A stretch of DNA of 8,391 nucleotides, from the NCBI GenBank assembly GCA_024998705.1, contig JACOEF010000255.1:1-8391 (forward strand), in the 5' to 3' direction. Position 1 is the first letter of the stretch, and each line of letters begins with the position of its first letter. Positions 1-5,825 of the stretch are shown here, piece by piece. Below the pieces are notes generated by a model. The model ran no database searches, was not told the DNA's origin, and was given only the letters and a program-made list of their open reading frames with translations. The position numbers and the translations under genes are program-made. The stretch comes from Nitrospira sp. GTDB taxonomy: Bacteria; Nitrospirota; Nitrospiria; Nitrospirales; Nitrospiraceae.

Positions 1-95
1 GATGTCGACCGACCGAGCGGCGAGCCCGCCCGCCGACAGGCTGGTCGCAGCTGCGAATCCGCGATTGCAGCAGAAGCGCTCATGAATAATGCGGG

Positions 96-482
96 CTAGT
101 AGGCGGGCATGCCGCCGGCCGGATCGGTATATCTAGTGGGCGTGGTGAAGCGGTCCCAGGTGGTGACGACGCCCTCCTCGAAGTACACACGGAACGCGCT
201 CGTCCCGCAGGCATCTCTGCCGATGGGCGGGTAGAGCCAGACCGTGACCTTCCGGCTTTCATCTTCCACCTCTTTCTTACAGACCGGCTTGCCAAGCGCG
301 AGATACACCTGGTCCTGGTTCATGCCACGTAGGATGTTCCCGTGATCGATGGCCCAGCGCACGCCTTCAGGGTACGACGGATAGTGGTCGCTCATCAGCC
401 GGTGGCGTTCCGTGTCGCACCCGGATAGCGCGATGGCTAGCAGGAGAAGGCCCATGAGAAGAATTCGTTTCACCGGCACCAT
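96..482 (-). CDS. BamE/SmpA-like outer-membrane lipoprotein
   Basis: This is a 128-residue predicted lipoprotein. Residues 5-21 form a short positively charged plus hydrophobic signal, ending in the lipobox LSGC with the lipidated Cys at 22. Residues 48-66 carry GNILRGMNQDQVYLALGKP, which matches the G-M-x-x-x-Q-V-x-x-x-L-G-x-P pattern of the SmpA/OmlA (BamE-like) fold, and the following WLYP fits its next strand. Two Cys (68 and 92) could form a disulfide in the periplasm. The ATG at 482 is chosen because the lipoprotein signal starts there and an AAGGG lies just upstream; a TTG 13 codons further up adds nothing signal-like. True BamE works in the BAM complex, but this fold occurs in many unrelated small lipoproteins, so the role is unknown. 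The next gene on this strand, the isomerase, ends 280 bases upstream, so an operon is unlikely. Confidence 0.8.
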   Translation of the reverse strand: MVPVKRILLMGLLLLAIALSGCDTERHRLMSDHYPSYPEGVRWAIDHGNILRGMNQDQVYLALGKPVCKKEVEDESRKVTVWLYPPIGRDACGTSAFRVYFEEGVVTTWDRFTTPTRYTDPAGGMPAY

Positions 483-492
483 GGCAGGTTCC

Positions 493-521
493 CTTATCCA
501 AGCCCCACCTAGGAGTCTCAA
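493..521 (-). promoter_or_regulatory. Candidate sigma70-type promoter for the BamE-like lipoprotein
   Basis: On the minus strand TTGAGA (516-521, 5 of 6 to consensus) and GATAAG (493-498, 4 of 6) are separated by exactly 17 bases. The -10 box lies only 10 bases from the ATG at 482, so the transcript would start at or almost at the start codon, and the AAGGG ribosome-site candidate would overlap the -10 box. Both cannot be used together, which lowers confidence. Confidence 0.25.
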
Positions 522-727
522 CAGCGCCGTGAGAGCAGGAAAAAAATGGGGCGTTCAGCGCGGGAAGCAACGTGACGACAGGCGGCAGTGCCTGCAGGTG
601 GGTATTCATGCCGCAACGTCTCGCAGAGAGCGCAGAGAGTGTCGGACCTATCACAGCTTCCGGCAGAGCTTGCGGCTTATCGCTCAGAGCTGATGGCAGG
701 AAGCAGTACGTTTCCCCTCCATACCAG

Positions 728-755
728 CCATCGACCATAAGCCATTCGCCATCCG
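728..755. repeat. Heptanucleotide array CCATNNN, four units
   Basis: Four consecutive 7-base units begin with CCAT: CCATCGA, CCATAAG, CCATTCG and CCATCCG. A fifth CCAT stands at 719-722, off phase by two bases. The array lies just past the stop codon of the isomerase gene, in the 280-base gap between it and the lipoprotein. The same gap also holds a perfect tandem 9-mer, CGCAGAGAG, at 622-630 and 631-639. No gene is supported in the gap. Confidence 0.6.
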
Positions 756-762
756 CTCACGC

Positions 763-1284
763 CTATTCCTTCCCCGTCACCTGCATCCGAATGGCTTCAA
801 GCGGATTGTCGCGCTCGTCGCGGGGCAGCTTCGCGATCATGTCGATGATTTCGATCCCTCGAATGATTTCGCCGAAGATGGAATAGCTACGATCCAATCC
901 GCTATTGTCCTGGAGCGAGATGAAGAACTGCGACCCGTTATCGTTGAAATCGCGGGTCGTGTTGCCGTCGCGCGGCATTTTCGCCATAGAAATGGCGCCG
1001 CGCTTGTGCGGCCGGTCGTTCGGCTCGGGAGAGAGAAAGAAACCGGGGCCGCCGGTGCCGTGCAACATCCGGTCGGGGGTCTTGCTCAACGGATCGCCGC
1101 CCTGAATGATGAACCCCGGCACGACGCGATGAAACGTGGTGTCGTCATAGAAGCCCAGCTTCGCCAGGTTGATGAAATTTTCGACATGGCGTGGCGCGTC
1201 GTCCGGGTAGAACTTAATCTTGATCTCCCCGAACTTGGTGATGATCGTGGCACGCGGATCTTTTTTCTGAAATTGCATAGTCAT
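763..1284 (-). CDS. Peptidylprolyl isomerase, cyclophilin type
   Basis: This 173-residue single-domain cyclophilin catalyses cis-trans isomerisation of peptide bonds before proline. Residues 51-64, FHRVVPGFIIQGGD, are the family signature and supply the catalytic Arg (53) and the Phe and Gln of the pocket. NGSQFFISL at 116-124 supplies the second Gln/Phe set, and LDRSYSIFGEI at 130-140 matches the LDGxxxxFG strand. The length is typical of small bacterial cyclophilins. There is no signal peptide, so it should be cytosolic. Two ATG codons stand close together (1284 and 1278); neither has a convincing Shine-Dalgarno sequence, and 1284 is taken as the longer. The Trp used by cyclosporin-binding homologues is not evident in the LDRSYSIFG segment. 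The catalytic face looks complete, so it should be active. The exact paralogue name (PpiA, PpiB or other) cannot be assigned. Confidence 0.93.
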   Translation of the reverse strand: MTMQFQKKDPRATIITKFGEIKIKFYPDDAPRHVENFINLAKLGFYDDTTFHRVVPGFIIQGGDPLSKTPDRMLHGTGGPGFFLSPEPNDRPHKRGAISMAKMPRDGNTTRDFNDNGSQFFISLQDNSGLDRSYSIFGEIIRGIEIIDMIAKLPRDERDNPLEAIRMQVTGKE

Positions 1285-1650
1285 GGGAGCAAATCTAACA
1301 GGGTGGGGATTCCAACGGCAAGGGGGCGAAGCAGGCAGACACCGGACAGCGCGTCACGAATCACGACCTCCGTTCCAACAGGCATGATTTCCCACGGTGA
1401 ACGGCGTATTCTGTGCCCAGCCCATTGGGCCGTCAATAACCTGGCTTAGTGGAGTATCGCACCCAATGGACACAAAGGGGAGACATCGTTTGCACCGGCA
1501 AGCGGCTCAACAAGGGCCGTTCAGCAAGGCTGTCCGCCAAGACCTCGGGAAGCGCGGCAACTGAAGCGCGCCCGTGCGGGACATCGCAGGGAGGCGTGCG
1601 ACCGAAAACGCCGGCGGCAGTCGTGATCATCAGTCTGCGAGGGGGGACCT
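1285..1650. other. 366-base intergenic spacer without a supported gene
   Basis: This spacer separates the divergently oriented isomerase gene and the MBL-fold gene, so it should hold promoters for both. Short open frames exist on both strands, including a 32-codon frame from ATG 1466, but none has a recognisable domain. An 8-base inverted repeat, CCATTGGG (1422-1429) and CCCAATGG (1462-1469), is the only structure seen. No convincing plus-strand promoter was found for the MBL-fold gene. Confidence 0.5.
1293..1321 (-). promoter_or_regulatory. Weak promoter candidate for the isomerase gene
   Basis: On the minus strand TTGCCG (1316-1321, 4 of 6) and TTAGAT (1293-1298, 3 of 6) are 17 bases apart. 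The -10 box is only 8 bases from the ATG at 1284, which would give an almost leaderless mRNA. That fits the missing Shine-Dalgarno sequence, but the boxes are poor and may be chance. Confidence 0.2.
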
Positions 1651-2289
1651 ATGCCTGACACAGTCGTTCTGAATGTCGATTTGGCGGATGTGTGGGAGGA
1701 GCGGGGACGGAAAAAGCTCATCCGGACGGTTGCCTGGGGCGACGAAGTGACCGTCTTGAAAGTGACCAGCACCTACATTGAAGTCAGCACCACCGTCTTC
1801 CGCAAGAAACCGGACGGCAGCATCCTGCCTGAAGCCATCACCGGCTACATCGAACCAAGCAAGACTTTCCCCATCAAAATCGCCGATCTGACCAGGCCCC
1901 TCGCAACCAACCAGGTCCTGAAAGTCAATTTCGTCGATGTCCAGCAAGGCGACGGCGCGGTCATCGAGTCGCCGGACGGAAAAATCATCCTGGTGGACGG
2001 GGGAGACAACCAGATGTTCGCGCGGTACCTGGCCGGACGATTTCGCGGCACGACGGCGGAGCATCCACAACCGATCGACTGCATCATCGTCACCCACGGA
2101 GATGCCGACCATTTCGTCGGCCTCCCCGAGATTCTCAAGTCGGAAACGAACCGGACAAAACGCAAACGCTTCTTCATGCAGCCGAAGCGGGTCTACCACA
2201 ACGGCATCGTGAAACGCCCGAGCAAGATGAACAACAAAGCTGTTCCCGACACGAAACTCTTGGGACCCACGAAGACCGACAACGGATAA
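1651..2289 (+). CDS. MBL-fold hydrolase, N-terminal half (SH3-like domain and first metal motif)
   Basis: This 212-residue open part begins at ATG 1651 behind a strong purine-rich site (GAGGGGGGA, ending a few bases before the start). Residues 1-72 (VVLNVDLADVW, WGDEVTVLKV, YIEVSTTVF, ITGYIEPS) look like a bacterial SH3-like barrel. Residues 90-158 are the start of the MBL fold: VNFVDVQQGDGAVIESPDGK and ILVDGGDN match the ComEC-type first strands, and THGDADH at 148-154 is the HxDxDH metal motif (His149, Asp151, Asp153, His154). The segment after residue 165 is rich in Lys and Arg. If it ends at the TAA at 2287, the protein lacks the rest of its metal site and should be inactive or unstable on its own. 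Confidence 0.7.
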   Translation: MPDTVVLNVDLADVWEERGRKKLIRTVAWGDEVTVLKVTSTYIEVSTTVFRKKPDGSILPEAITGYIEPSKTFPIKIADLTRPLATNQVLKVNFVDVQQGDGAVIESPDGKIILVDGGDNQMFARYLAGRFRGTTAEHPQPIDCIIVTHGDADHFVGLPEILKSETNRTKRKRFFMQPKRVYHNGIVKRPSKMNNKAVPDTKLLGPTKTDNG

Positions 2290-2325
2290 CTCTACCTCAT
2301 AGGGCTGGAGGATAATCTGCTCGAC

Positions 2326-3180
2326 GTGGCCGATTCGGAGATGAACGAGCCGTTTCGCGAATGGAAACAGACCTTGGCCGTGTACAACAGCCGCAGCGAA
2401 GTGGCGTTCCGACGGCTCCAGTTCGGCGACAACCAGGCCTTTGAGTTCTTCAATCAAGGCGATCTACGCATCGAGACCTTGGGGCCGATCACCACCACGG
2501 TAAACGGACAACCGGCGCTGAAGTTTCTCGGGGAGCCACCGAAAGGACCGAGGATCGGTCATGAGTCCTTGAACGACCGCGACGAAGGCTTAACCGGTCA
2601 TTCCGCCTCCCACACCATCAACGGCCATTCGATCGTCTTTCGTCTGATCTATGGCGGGTTCAGCTTCTTGTTTTCTGGCGATCTCAACGATGAAGCCAGC
2701 CGGTTCCTGGCACGAGAACACAACCGAGGGAACCTTAACTTAAGATCGGAAGTGTTCAAGGTGCCCCACCATGGATCGGCCGATTTCTCCGGCGCGTTCA
2801 TTCAAGCGGTGTCGCCGATCCTGAGCGTGGTGTCGAGCGGGGACGAAAGCGCGAGAAAAGAATACATCCATCCGCGAGCCACGCTCATGGGGGCGCTGGG
2901 AAAATGGTCACGAGTGCCCGAACCGCTCATCTTCGTCACCGAGTTGGTGGCGTTCTTTGAAGAGGAAGGCCCGTCCCGCCTGCAGGACGACAAGAAGGCC
3001 AAGAAACGCGGTCCATTCTACGGCTTCAGCCGCACCGCCTACGGTCTCGTGAAAACACGCACCGACGGCAAACGTCTGTTCGTCTATACCGATAGCGGAA
3101 ATATCCAGATGAAAGAGGCCTACGCCTATGACCTGGATTCCTCCGGAGTGCCGCAACCGGCCGATGTCACCCGCGCATGA
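2326..3180 (+). CDS. MBL-fold hydrolase, C-terminal half (second metal motifs)
   Basis: This is the downstream in-frame part, in the same reading frame as the piece ending at 2289. Counting from GTG 2326 it has 284 residues. FLFSGDL (114-120) and KVPHHGSADF (145-154) are the later MBL motifs of the ComEC type, and SSGDES with a following HP pair (170-183) matches the S-x-G-x-N...HP segment of that family. The C-terminal 80 residues include a Lys/Arg-rich loop (223-229) and end with SGVPQPADVTRA. A GGAGG at 2307-2311 is 14 bases before the GTG, far for efficient initiation, so reinitiation is possible but not well supported. It lacks HxDxDH, so it cannot be a working enzyme alone. It could only work with the first half or after stop readthrough. 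Confidence 0.6.
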   Translation: MADSEMNEPFREWKQTLAVYNSRSEVAFRRLQFGDNQAFEFFNQGDLRIETLGPITTTVNGQPALKFLGEPPKGPRIGHESLNDRDEGLTGHSASHTINGHSIVFRLIYGGFSFLFSGDLNDEASRFLAREHNRGNLNLRSEVFKVPHHGSADFSGAFIQAVSPILSVVSSGDESARKEYIHPRATLMGALGKWSRVPEPLIFVTELVAFFEEEGPSRLQDDKKAKKRGPFYGFSRTAYGLVKTRTDGKRLFVYTDSGNIQMKEAYAYDLDSSGVPQPADVTRA

Positions 3181-3363
3181 GGGGCAGGACCGGCTCAAGG
3201 CCATCCGGACGAGCCGCGTGTCTTCGCCCCACGAGAGACGTTTCACAAGCTCGCTGTCAGCCTCGACAACCTGGGCGGAGCCGCACAGAGGGTGTTCACC
3301 TGTGAGGCAACACGCTACGTCTTGCCTTCGGAGCTGCGCTACGTAGAGTCAGAGGAACATGCC

Positions 3364-3392
3364 TTGTCCAAATGCCGATTGCCGACTATACT
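3364..3392 (+). promoter_or_regulatory. Sigma70-type promoter for the heptad lipoprotein
   Basis: TTGTCC (3364-3369, 4 of 6) and TATACT (3387-3392, 5 of 6) are 17 bases apart, giving a start near 3399 and a leader of about 45 bases before the ATG at 3444. It separates the lipoprotein from the MBL-fold gene, whose stop is 183 bases upstream. The rest of the 3181-3443 gap shows only a CGCTACGT direct repeat near 3310 and 3333. Confidence 0.5.
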
Positions 3393-3443
3393 CAAGAGGC
3401 TTGTCCTTTTCGCCCTGCTCTGAACAACCGAAAGGAGTCACGC

Positions 3444-3776
3444 ATGAAGACATCGACAGGAACGCGAATCGTCATGGCCGCGATGGTAGCCGGCGGCCTC
3501 AGCCTGACCATGGGATGCGCGGCCGACCCGCAGACGGGACAGCCGACGGCAGCCGAGACTGCTCGCCAAACCCGGGAAGCCGTCAAGCAAGACGTGAAGA
3601 CCGTCACGCAGGGCACAAAAGAGCGTATTCAAACCGAGAAGACCAGCGCCACTCAAGCTGTGACCGATACCCGCGATGCCATCAAGCAAACCGGCGAGGA
3701 ACTCAAGCAGGAAGGCGCGGCCATCAAGCAGGACGTACAGGATCTCAAGCAGATCTTCCAGGAGGGGAGCAAATAA
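3444..3776 (+). CDS. Small lipoprotein with [IL]KQ heptad helix
   Basis: This 110-residue predicted lipoprotein has a signal at residues 1-24 and the lipobox LTMGC, with lipidated Cys25. AAGGAG lies 6 bases before the ATG, which fixes this start over longer in-frame options. The mature part is almost free of bulky aromatic residues and very rich in Gln, Lys, Glu, Thr and Ala, suggesting one long amphipathic helix or coiled coil. Residues 80-107 are four exact heptads, each opening with Ile/Leu-Lys-Gln (Lys at 81, 88, 95 and 102), and an earlier VKQ stands at 47-49. The family is not recognised. A membrane-anchored helical protein that self-associates or binds a surface is a reasonable guess, for example a spacer or stress lipoprotein. 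It appears intact and to have its own promoter. Confidence 0.8.
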   Translation: MKTSTGTRIVMAAMVAGGLSLTMGCAADPQTGQPTAAETARQTREAVKQDVKTVTQGTKERIQTEKTSATQAVTDTRDAIKQTGEELKQEGAAIKQDVQDLKQIFQEGSK

Positions 3777-3839
3777 GAAAAGACACCCGCCGGCCGACGG
3801 AAGACCCATTACCTCGGCCGTCACGGAAACCTCAGCCAT

Positions 3840-3869
3840 GGGGTGGTGCTGCCTGTGCGGCACCACCCC
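3840..3869. terminator. Perfect 10-bp hairpin after the heptad lipoprotein
   Basis: GGGGTGGTGC (3840-3849) and GCACCACCCC (3860-3869) are perfect inverted repeats around a 10-base loop, 63 bases after the lipoprotein stop. The stem is GC-rich and stable, but no U-run follows on either strand. It could slow or end transcription from the lipoprotein gene, protect the 3' end of its mRNA, or be a repeat element. It also lies between the convergent lipoprotein and the transporter remnant. Confidence 0.4.
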
Positions 3870-3898
3870 GCGCAACAGACTGAGCCCCTCCGTTGCGC

Positions 3899-4108
3899 CT
3901 ACTCCCGCAATCTCTCTCTCGCATCGATCTTCATCCACCTCACCCCGCCGCAGAGGGCGATGAGCGCCGCGACAAGTAACGAGGCCTCCTCCCTCAGAGA
4001 TCGCCCGGTAAGGAGGACAGGCCCGGAGAGATGGGCTCGCCTTGATTCGCGACCATATTCATCACGCCTGACAACCTATTCGCCTGGGTCTTCGAAAGTC
4101 CGGTCAAC
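3899..4108 (-). pseudogene. Remnant 1 of the MFS transporter 3' end
   Basis: On the minus strand this region translates to pieces that match the C-terminus of the transporter at 5930-7174. One frame gives LSGVMNMVANQGEPISPG, against LSGVMNMGANVGGVISPS in the transporter. A second frame gives ASLLVAALIALCGGV then RWMKIDARERLRE and a TAG at 3899-3901, against TASLLVAALIALCGGV then MWMKIDASEGLRE. Comparing the distance between shared landmarks (73 bases here, 74 in the transporter), one net base is missing, which puts the two pieces out of frame. The first 85 bases (3901-3985) differ from 5932-6016 at only four positions, while the rest is clearly more diverged. No transporter match continues convincingly past about 4108. 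It cannot encode a protein. Confidence 0.85.
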
Positions 4109-4192
4109 GGCGCAGCCAACTTTCCGTCACGCTGGATATCGCCCCCGCTTCGAAAACCGGCGCCGGTCGGCGGACAGCCCTGTGCGGCCTGC

Positions 4193-4221
4193 TTGACAGT
4201 GTGAGGCAGACTGCCTAGCCT
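4193..4221 (+). promoter_or_regulatory. Candidate promoter for the NUDIX gene
   Basis: A perfect TTGACA (4193-4198) is followed after 17 bases by TAGCCT (4216-4221, 3 of 6). The start would be near 4228, with a leader of about 130 bases before the ATG at 4362. I see no riboswitch-like structure in the leader. The -35 box lies just outside the first transporter remnant. Confidence 0.35.
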
Positions 4222-4361
4222 GATTGCTGCCCGTTGCACTTTGCGGCTGCCAACTTCGCTTCCCATCGGAAGATGAGAAATGCGTGCACGACGTGGACGC
4301 AACCCGGTTACGGCATCCAGCCTCCGCAGCCTCATACACGTCGGATTGGAGGAATCCTCAC

Positions 4362-4841
4362 ATGAGTCACCATGGCAAGACGAAGGCGCAGAAAGGATCG
4401 CTGCCGGCCACGACCGTCACACCAGTTGCGGCGGCGATCGGAGTAGTGCTGCGAGGCGGCCAGGTTCTACTCGTCCGCCGCGCGAATCAGCCGGACGCGG
4501 GAAAGTGGGGCTTTCCCGGTGGCAAGATCGAGCCGGGAGAACCGATCCAGGCTGCCGCGGCACGGGAGGTGGCGGAAGAGACCGGTCTCGTCGTGCGCCC
4601 GCTGCACGTGTTCACGGCGGTCGACGCCTTCCATCGAAACGCGAGTGGACAGTTGGTGACCCATTATGTGTTGCTTGCCGTGTTATGCGAGTGGATTTCG
4701 GGCGTCCCGCAGGCGGCTGGTGATGCGTTGGAGGCGGAATGGTTCCCGGTCGAGACGTTAGACTCAGTCGACATCGTCATGAGCCTTGACGTTGCACGCG
4801 TCGCCTCGATGGCTGCGAGGATCCGTGAGGACGTTCAATGA
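4362..4841 (+). CDS. NUDIX hydrolase
   Basis: This 159-residue NUDIX-fold enzyme hydrolyses a nucleoside diphosphate linked to another group. The full Nudix box GX5EX7REUXEEXGU is present at residues 54-76: Gly54, Glu60, Arg68, Glu69, Glu72, Glu73 and Gly75 are all in place, so magnesium binding and catalysis should be intact. VAAAIGVVLRGGQVLLVRRA leads into the fold, and KWGFPGGKIEPGE precedes the helix. The ATG at 4362 is preceded by GGAGG at 4348-4352 (9-base spacing). Residues 1-18 are a short, basic, non-conserved tail. The overall look (VRRANQPDAGKWGFPGGKIE, HYVLLAVLCEW) resembles ADP-ribose pyrophosphatase or MutT-like housecleaning enzymes, but the substrate cannot be read from sequence. 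It lies between two dead fragments of a transporter and shows no sign of decay itself. Confidence 0.93.
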   Translation: MSHHGKTKAQKGSLPATTVTPVAAAIGVVLRGGQVLLVRRANQPDAGKWGFPGGKIEPGEPIQAAAAREVAEETGLVVRPLHVFTAVDAFHRNASGQLVTHYVLLAVLCEWISGVPQAAGDALEAEWFPVETLDSVDIVMSLDVARVASMAARIREDVQ

Positions 4842-4997
4842 CCCGCTATTGATGAAAGTTCGTGAATCGGGCAGGCTTCAGTGGTTACACCGACTCCGCT
4901 AGCACCCTTGCATCGACCCTTTCTCCACGGAGTGGCTTCCAAAACCAGTCAGCTGAACCGCTGATCCCCGGCTTCGTCCAACTTCGAGCGTTCTCCT

Positions 4998-5175
4998 TCA
5001 TGAACCCGCCACGCCGCCGCAGAGGGCGATGACCGAGGCCAACAGCAGTGAAGCCATCCAGCCCCAGCTATCGGCAAGCCAAGGTGGAGGCTGCGGGAAA
5101 TTACCCTGCCCCAAAAAAGACCGGTCGTCACGACCCACTAGGCGCCGACCATGAAATAGAGCCAGCCTGCTCAGG
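4998..5175 (-). pseudogene. Remnant 2 of an MFS transporter 3' end
   Basis: The minus strand reads PPPWLADSWGWMASLLLASV then IALCGGVAGS and stops at TGA 4998-5000, against PWLADQWGWTASLLVAALIALCGGV in the transporter. Beyond this, the DNA around 5123-5168 (GGTCGTCAC...AGCCAGCC on the plus strand) matches 6134-6179 of the transporter, but 48 bases between these landmarks are missing. The last residues of the transporter (MWMKIDASEGLRE) are lost after a shift near the Gly-Gly-Val. It is more diverged from the intact copy than remnant 1 and probably older or from a different paralogue. It ends about 35 bases from the toxin stop codon. The rest of the 4842-5211 gap shows no gene. Confidence 0.8.
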
Positions 5176-5211
5176 TGGCAATTGCAACAGTGCTTGGAGT
5201 CTTTTCTGGAA

Positions 5212-5556
5212 CTAGCCGAGATCCATCACTTCTTTGACGGCGTGGGTGATGGCCCTGAGTTGGATCGTGCTGAGGCGAGTCAATGGACCTTCGATCAATC
5301 GTTGGTTATCGATCGCGCGGAGTTGATCCAACAGCAGATCGGAGTCTTTCCGAAGTTTGCCCTGGGCCGTAATTCGGAGACGGAGCGGTTCCGCATCGTC
5401 GATGAGCTGGGTGGTGAGGGGAATGATCAGGGTGGAGGGATGTCCGGCATCGAGCAACGCTTGGGCTTGGACGATGAGTACAGGTCTGGTCTTTCCCGGT
5501 TCCGTCCCACGCCGAGGACTGAAGTCGGCCAGCCAAATCTCGCCACGCTTACGCAT
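5212..5556 (-). CDS. PemK/MazF-family toxin (endoribonuclease)
   Basis: This 114-residue toxin belongs to the PemK/MazF/CcdB-like fold; most relatives cut mRNA at short sequences and stop growth when the antitoxin is lost. Residues 3-30 hold KRGEIWLADFSP then RRGTEPGKTRPVLIVQ, the classic RGEIW...G-x-x-P-G-K-x-R-P-V motif with the conserved Arg24. LIIPLTTQ (43-50) and SDLLLDQLRAID (72-83) match the later strands and the active-site region. The ATG at 5556 is chosen because the family begins MxxRGEIW; longer upstream reading adds antitoxin-overlapping sequence. The start overlaps the antitoxin stop by 8 bases (ATGCGTAA), so translation is coupled. The frame is intact, with no missing key residue visible. 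Which RNA it cuts cannot be read here. Confidence 0.92.
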   Translation of the reverse strand: MRKRGEIWLADFSPRRGTEPGKTRPVLIVQAQALLDAGHPSTLIIPLTTQLIDDAEPLRLRITAQGKLRKDSDLLLDQLRAIDNQRLIEGPLTRLSTIQLRAITHAVKEVMDLG

Positions 5557-5785
5557 CAAGGTCTGTCTCAATCGCATCAAACTCCGCGTTGATGCGCATA
5601 CTTTCGTCGCGCACTTTGTGCGAGGCATGAGTGAGACGATCGGCACGAAGCCGTCGCTCGGTTTCGCGGTTCATGCGTTCCAGGGATCGTCGGATGTATG
5701 CCGCCCTCGATACGTGGAGAGATTCGGCATAGCGGGTGCAGCGCTTGAGCAATTCGTCCGGCAATGTCACGGTAATGGTACTCAT
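5549..5785 (-). CDS. Ribbon-helix-helix (CopG/MetJ-like) antitoxin
   Basis: This 78-residue antitoxin is encoded first in the pair. Residues 3-38, TITVTLPDELLKRCTRYAES then LHVSRAAYIRRSLERM, are a ribbon-helix-helix DNA-binding motif: a beta strand, a helix, the turn with Ser26, and a second helix. The C-terminal 40 residues are charged and helical, the usual toxin-wrapping part. GGAGG at 5791-5795 is 5 bases before the ATG at 5785, which supports this start over the TTG one codon up. Antitoxins of this class bind their own promoter with the toxin and repress it; a matching direct repeat lies just upstream (5803-5823). The stop TAA overlaps the toxin start. Confidence 0.9.
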   Translation of the reverse strand: MSTITVTLPDELLKRCTRYAESLHVSRAAYIRRSLERMNRETERRLRADRLTHASHKVRDESMRINAEFDAIETDLDA

Positions 5786-5802
5786 CAATACCTCCAGTTA
5801 CC

Positions 5803-5823
5803 ATCAACTTATGATATCAACTT
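5803..5823. promoter_or_regulatory. Operator candidate for the RHH antitoxin
   Basis: The 8-mer ATCAACTT occurs twice in direct orientation (5803-5810 and 5816-5823) with five bases between, and a perfect 8-bp palindrome, TGATATCA, lies at 5812-5819. The site is between the promoter candidate and the antitoxin start, where an RHH autorepressor would be expected to act. Confidence 0.5.
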
Positions 5824-5825
5824 GT

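Larger units (their letters stand above)
1651..3180 (+). pseudogene. SH3-like + ComEC/Rec2-type MBL-fold hydrolase, interrupted by one in-frame TAA
   Basis: Read as one frame, this gene encodes 509 positions: an N-terminal SH3-like beta domain, then a metallo-beta-lactamase domain of the type found at the C-terminus of the competence protein ComEC/Rec2, where it is thought to act as a nuclease or phosphodiesterase. The frame is closed only by a TAA at 2287-2289 (codon 213). Translation in the same frame continues cleanly as LYLIGLEDNLLDVADSEMN and runs to the natural TGA at 3178-3180. A single change from AAA, GAA or CAA would explain the stop. The stop falls between the metal-binding HGDADH motif and the later SGD and HHGS motifs, so neither half has a full active site. 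No membrane segment is seen, unlike full ComEC. This is a recent pseudogene, a sequencing error or a split gene; the first two are most likely. Confidence 0.75.

Noticed and set aside
1..99. Open plus-strand frame at the left edge ending in TAG at 97-99, which could be the tail of an upstream gene
   Set aside because: All three plus frames stay open for 80 bases or more and none shows a recognisable tail, so no frame can be preferred.
1466..1564. 32-residue plus-strand frame with ATG after GTGGAG
   Set aside because: Too short and with no similarity I can recognise; the spacing is plausible but the support is weak.
1449..1658. 69-residue plus-strand frame overlapping the MBL gene start
   Set aside because: GTG start without a good ribosome site, no domain, and composition that looks like non-coding DNA; the overlap with the MBL start is likely chance.
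1630..2457. 275-residue minus-strand frame opposite the MBL gene, spanning the internal TAA
   Set aside because: It is a shadow frame: the plus strand carries the MBL motifs and a strong ribosome site. The long antisense opening is an effect of high-GC codon use.
3899..5175. The repeated transporter ends as terminal repeats of an insertion sequence around the NUDIX gene
   Set aside because: The two remnants differ in length, identity and end points, and no transposase or target-site duplication is present.
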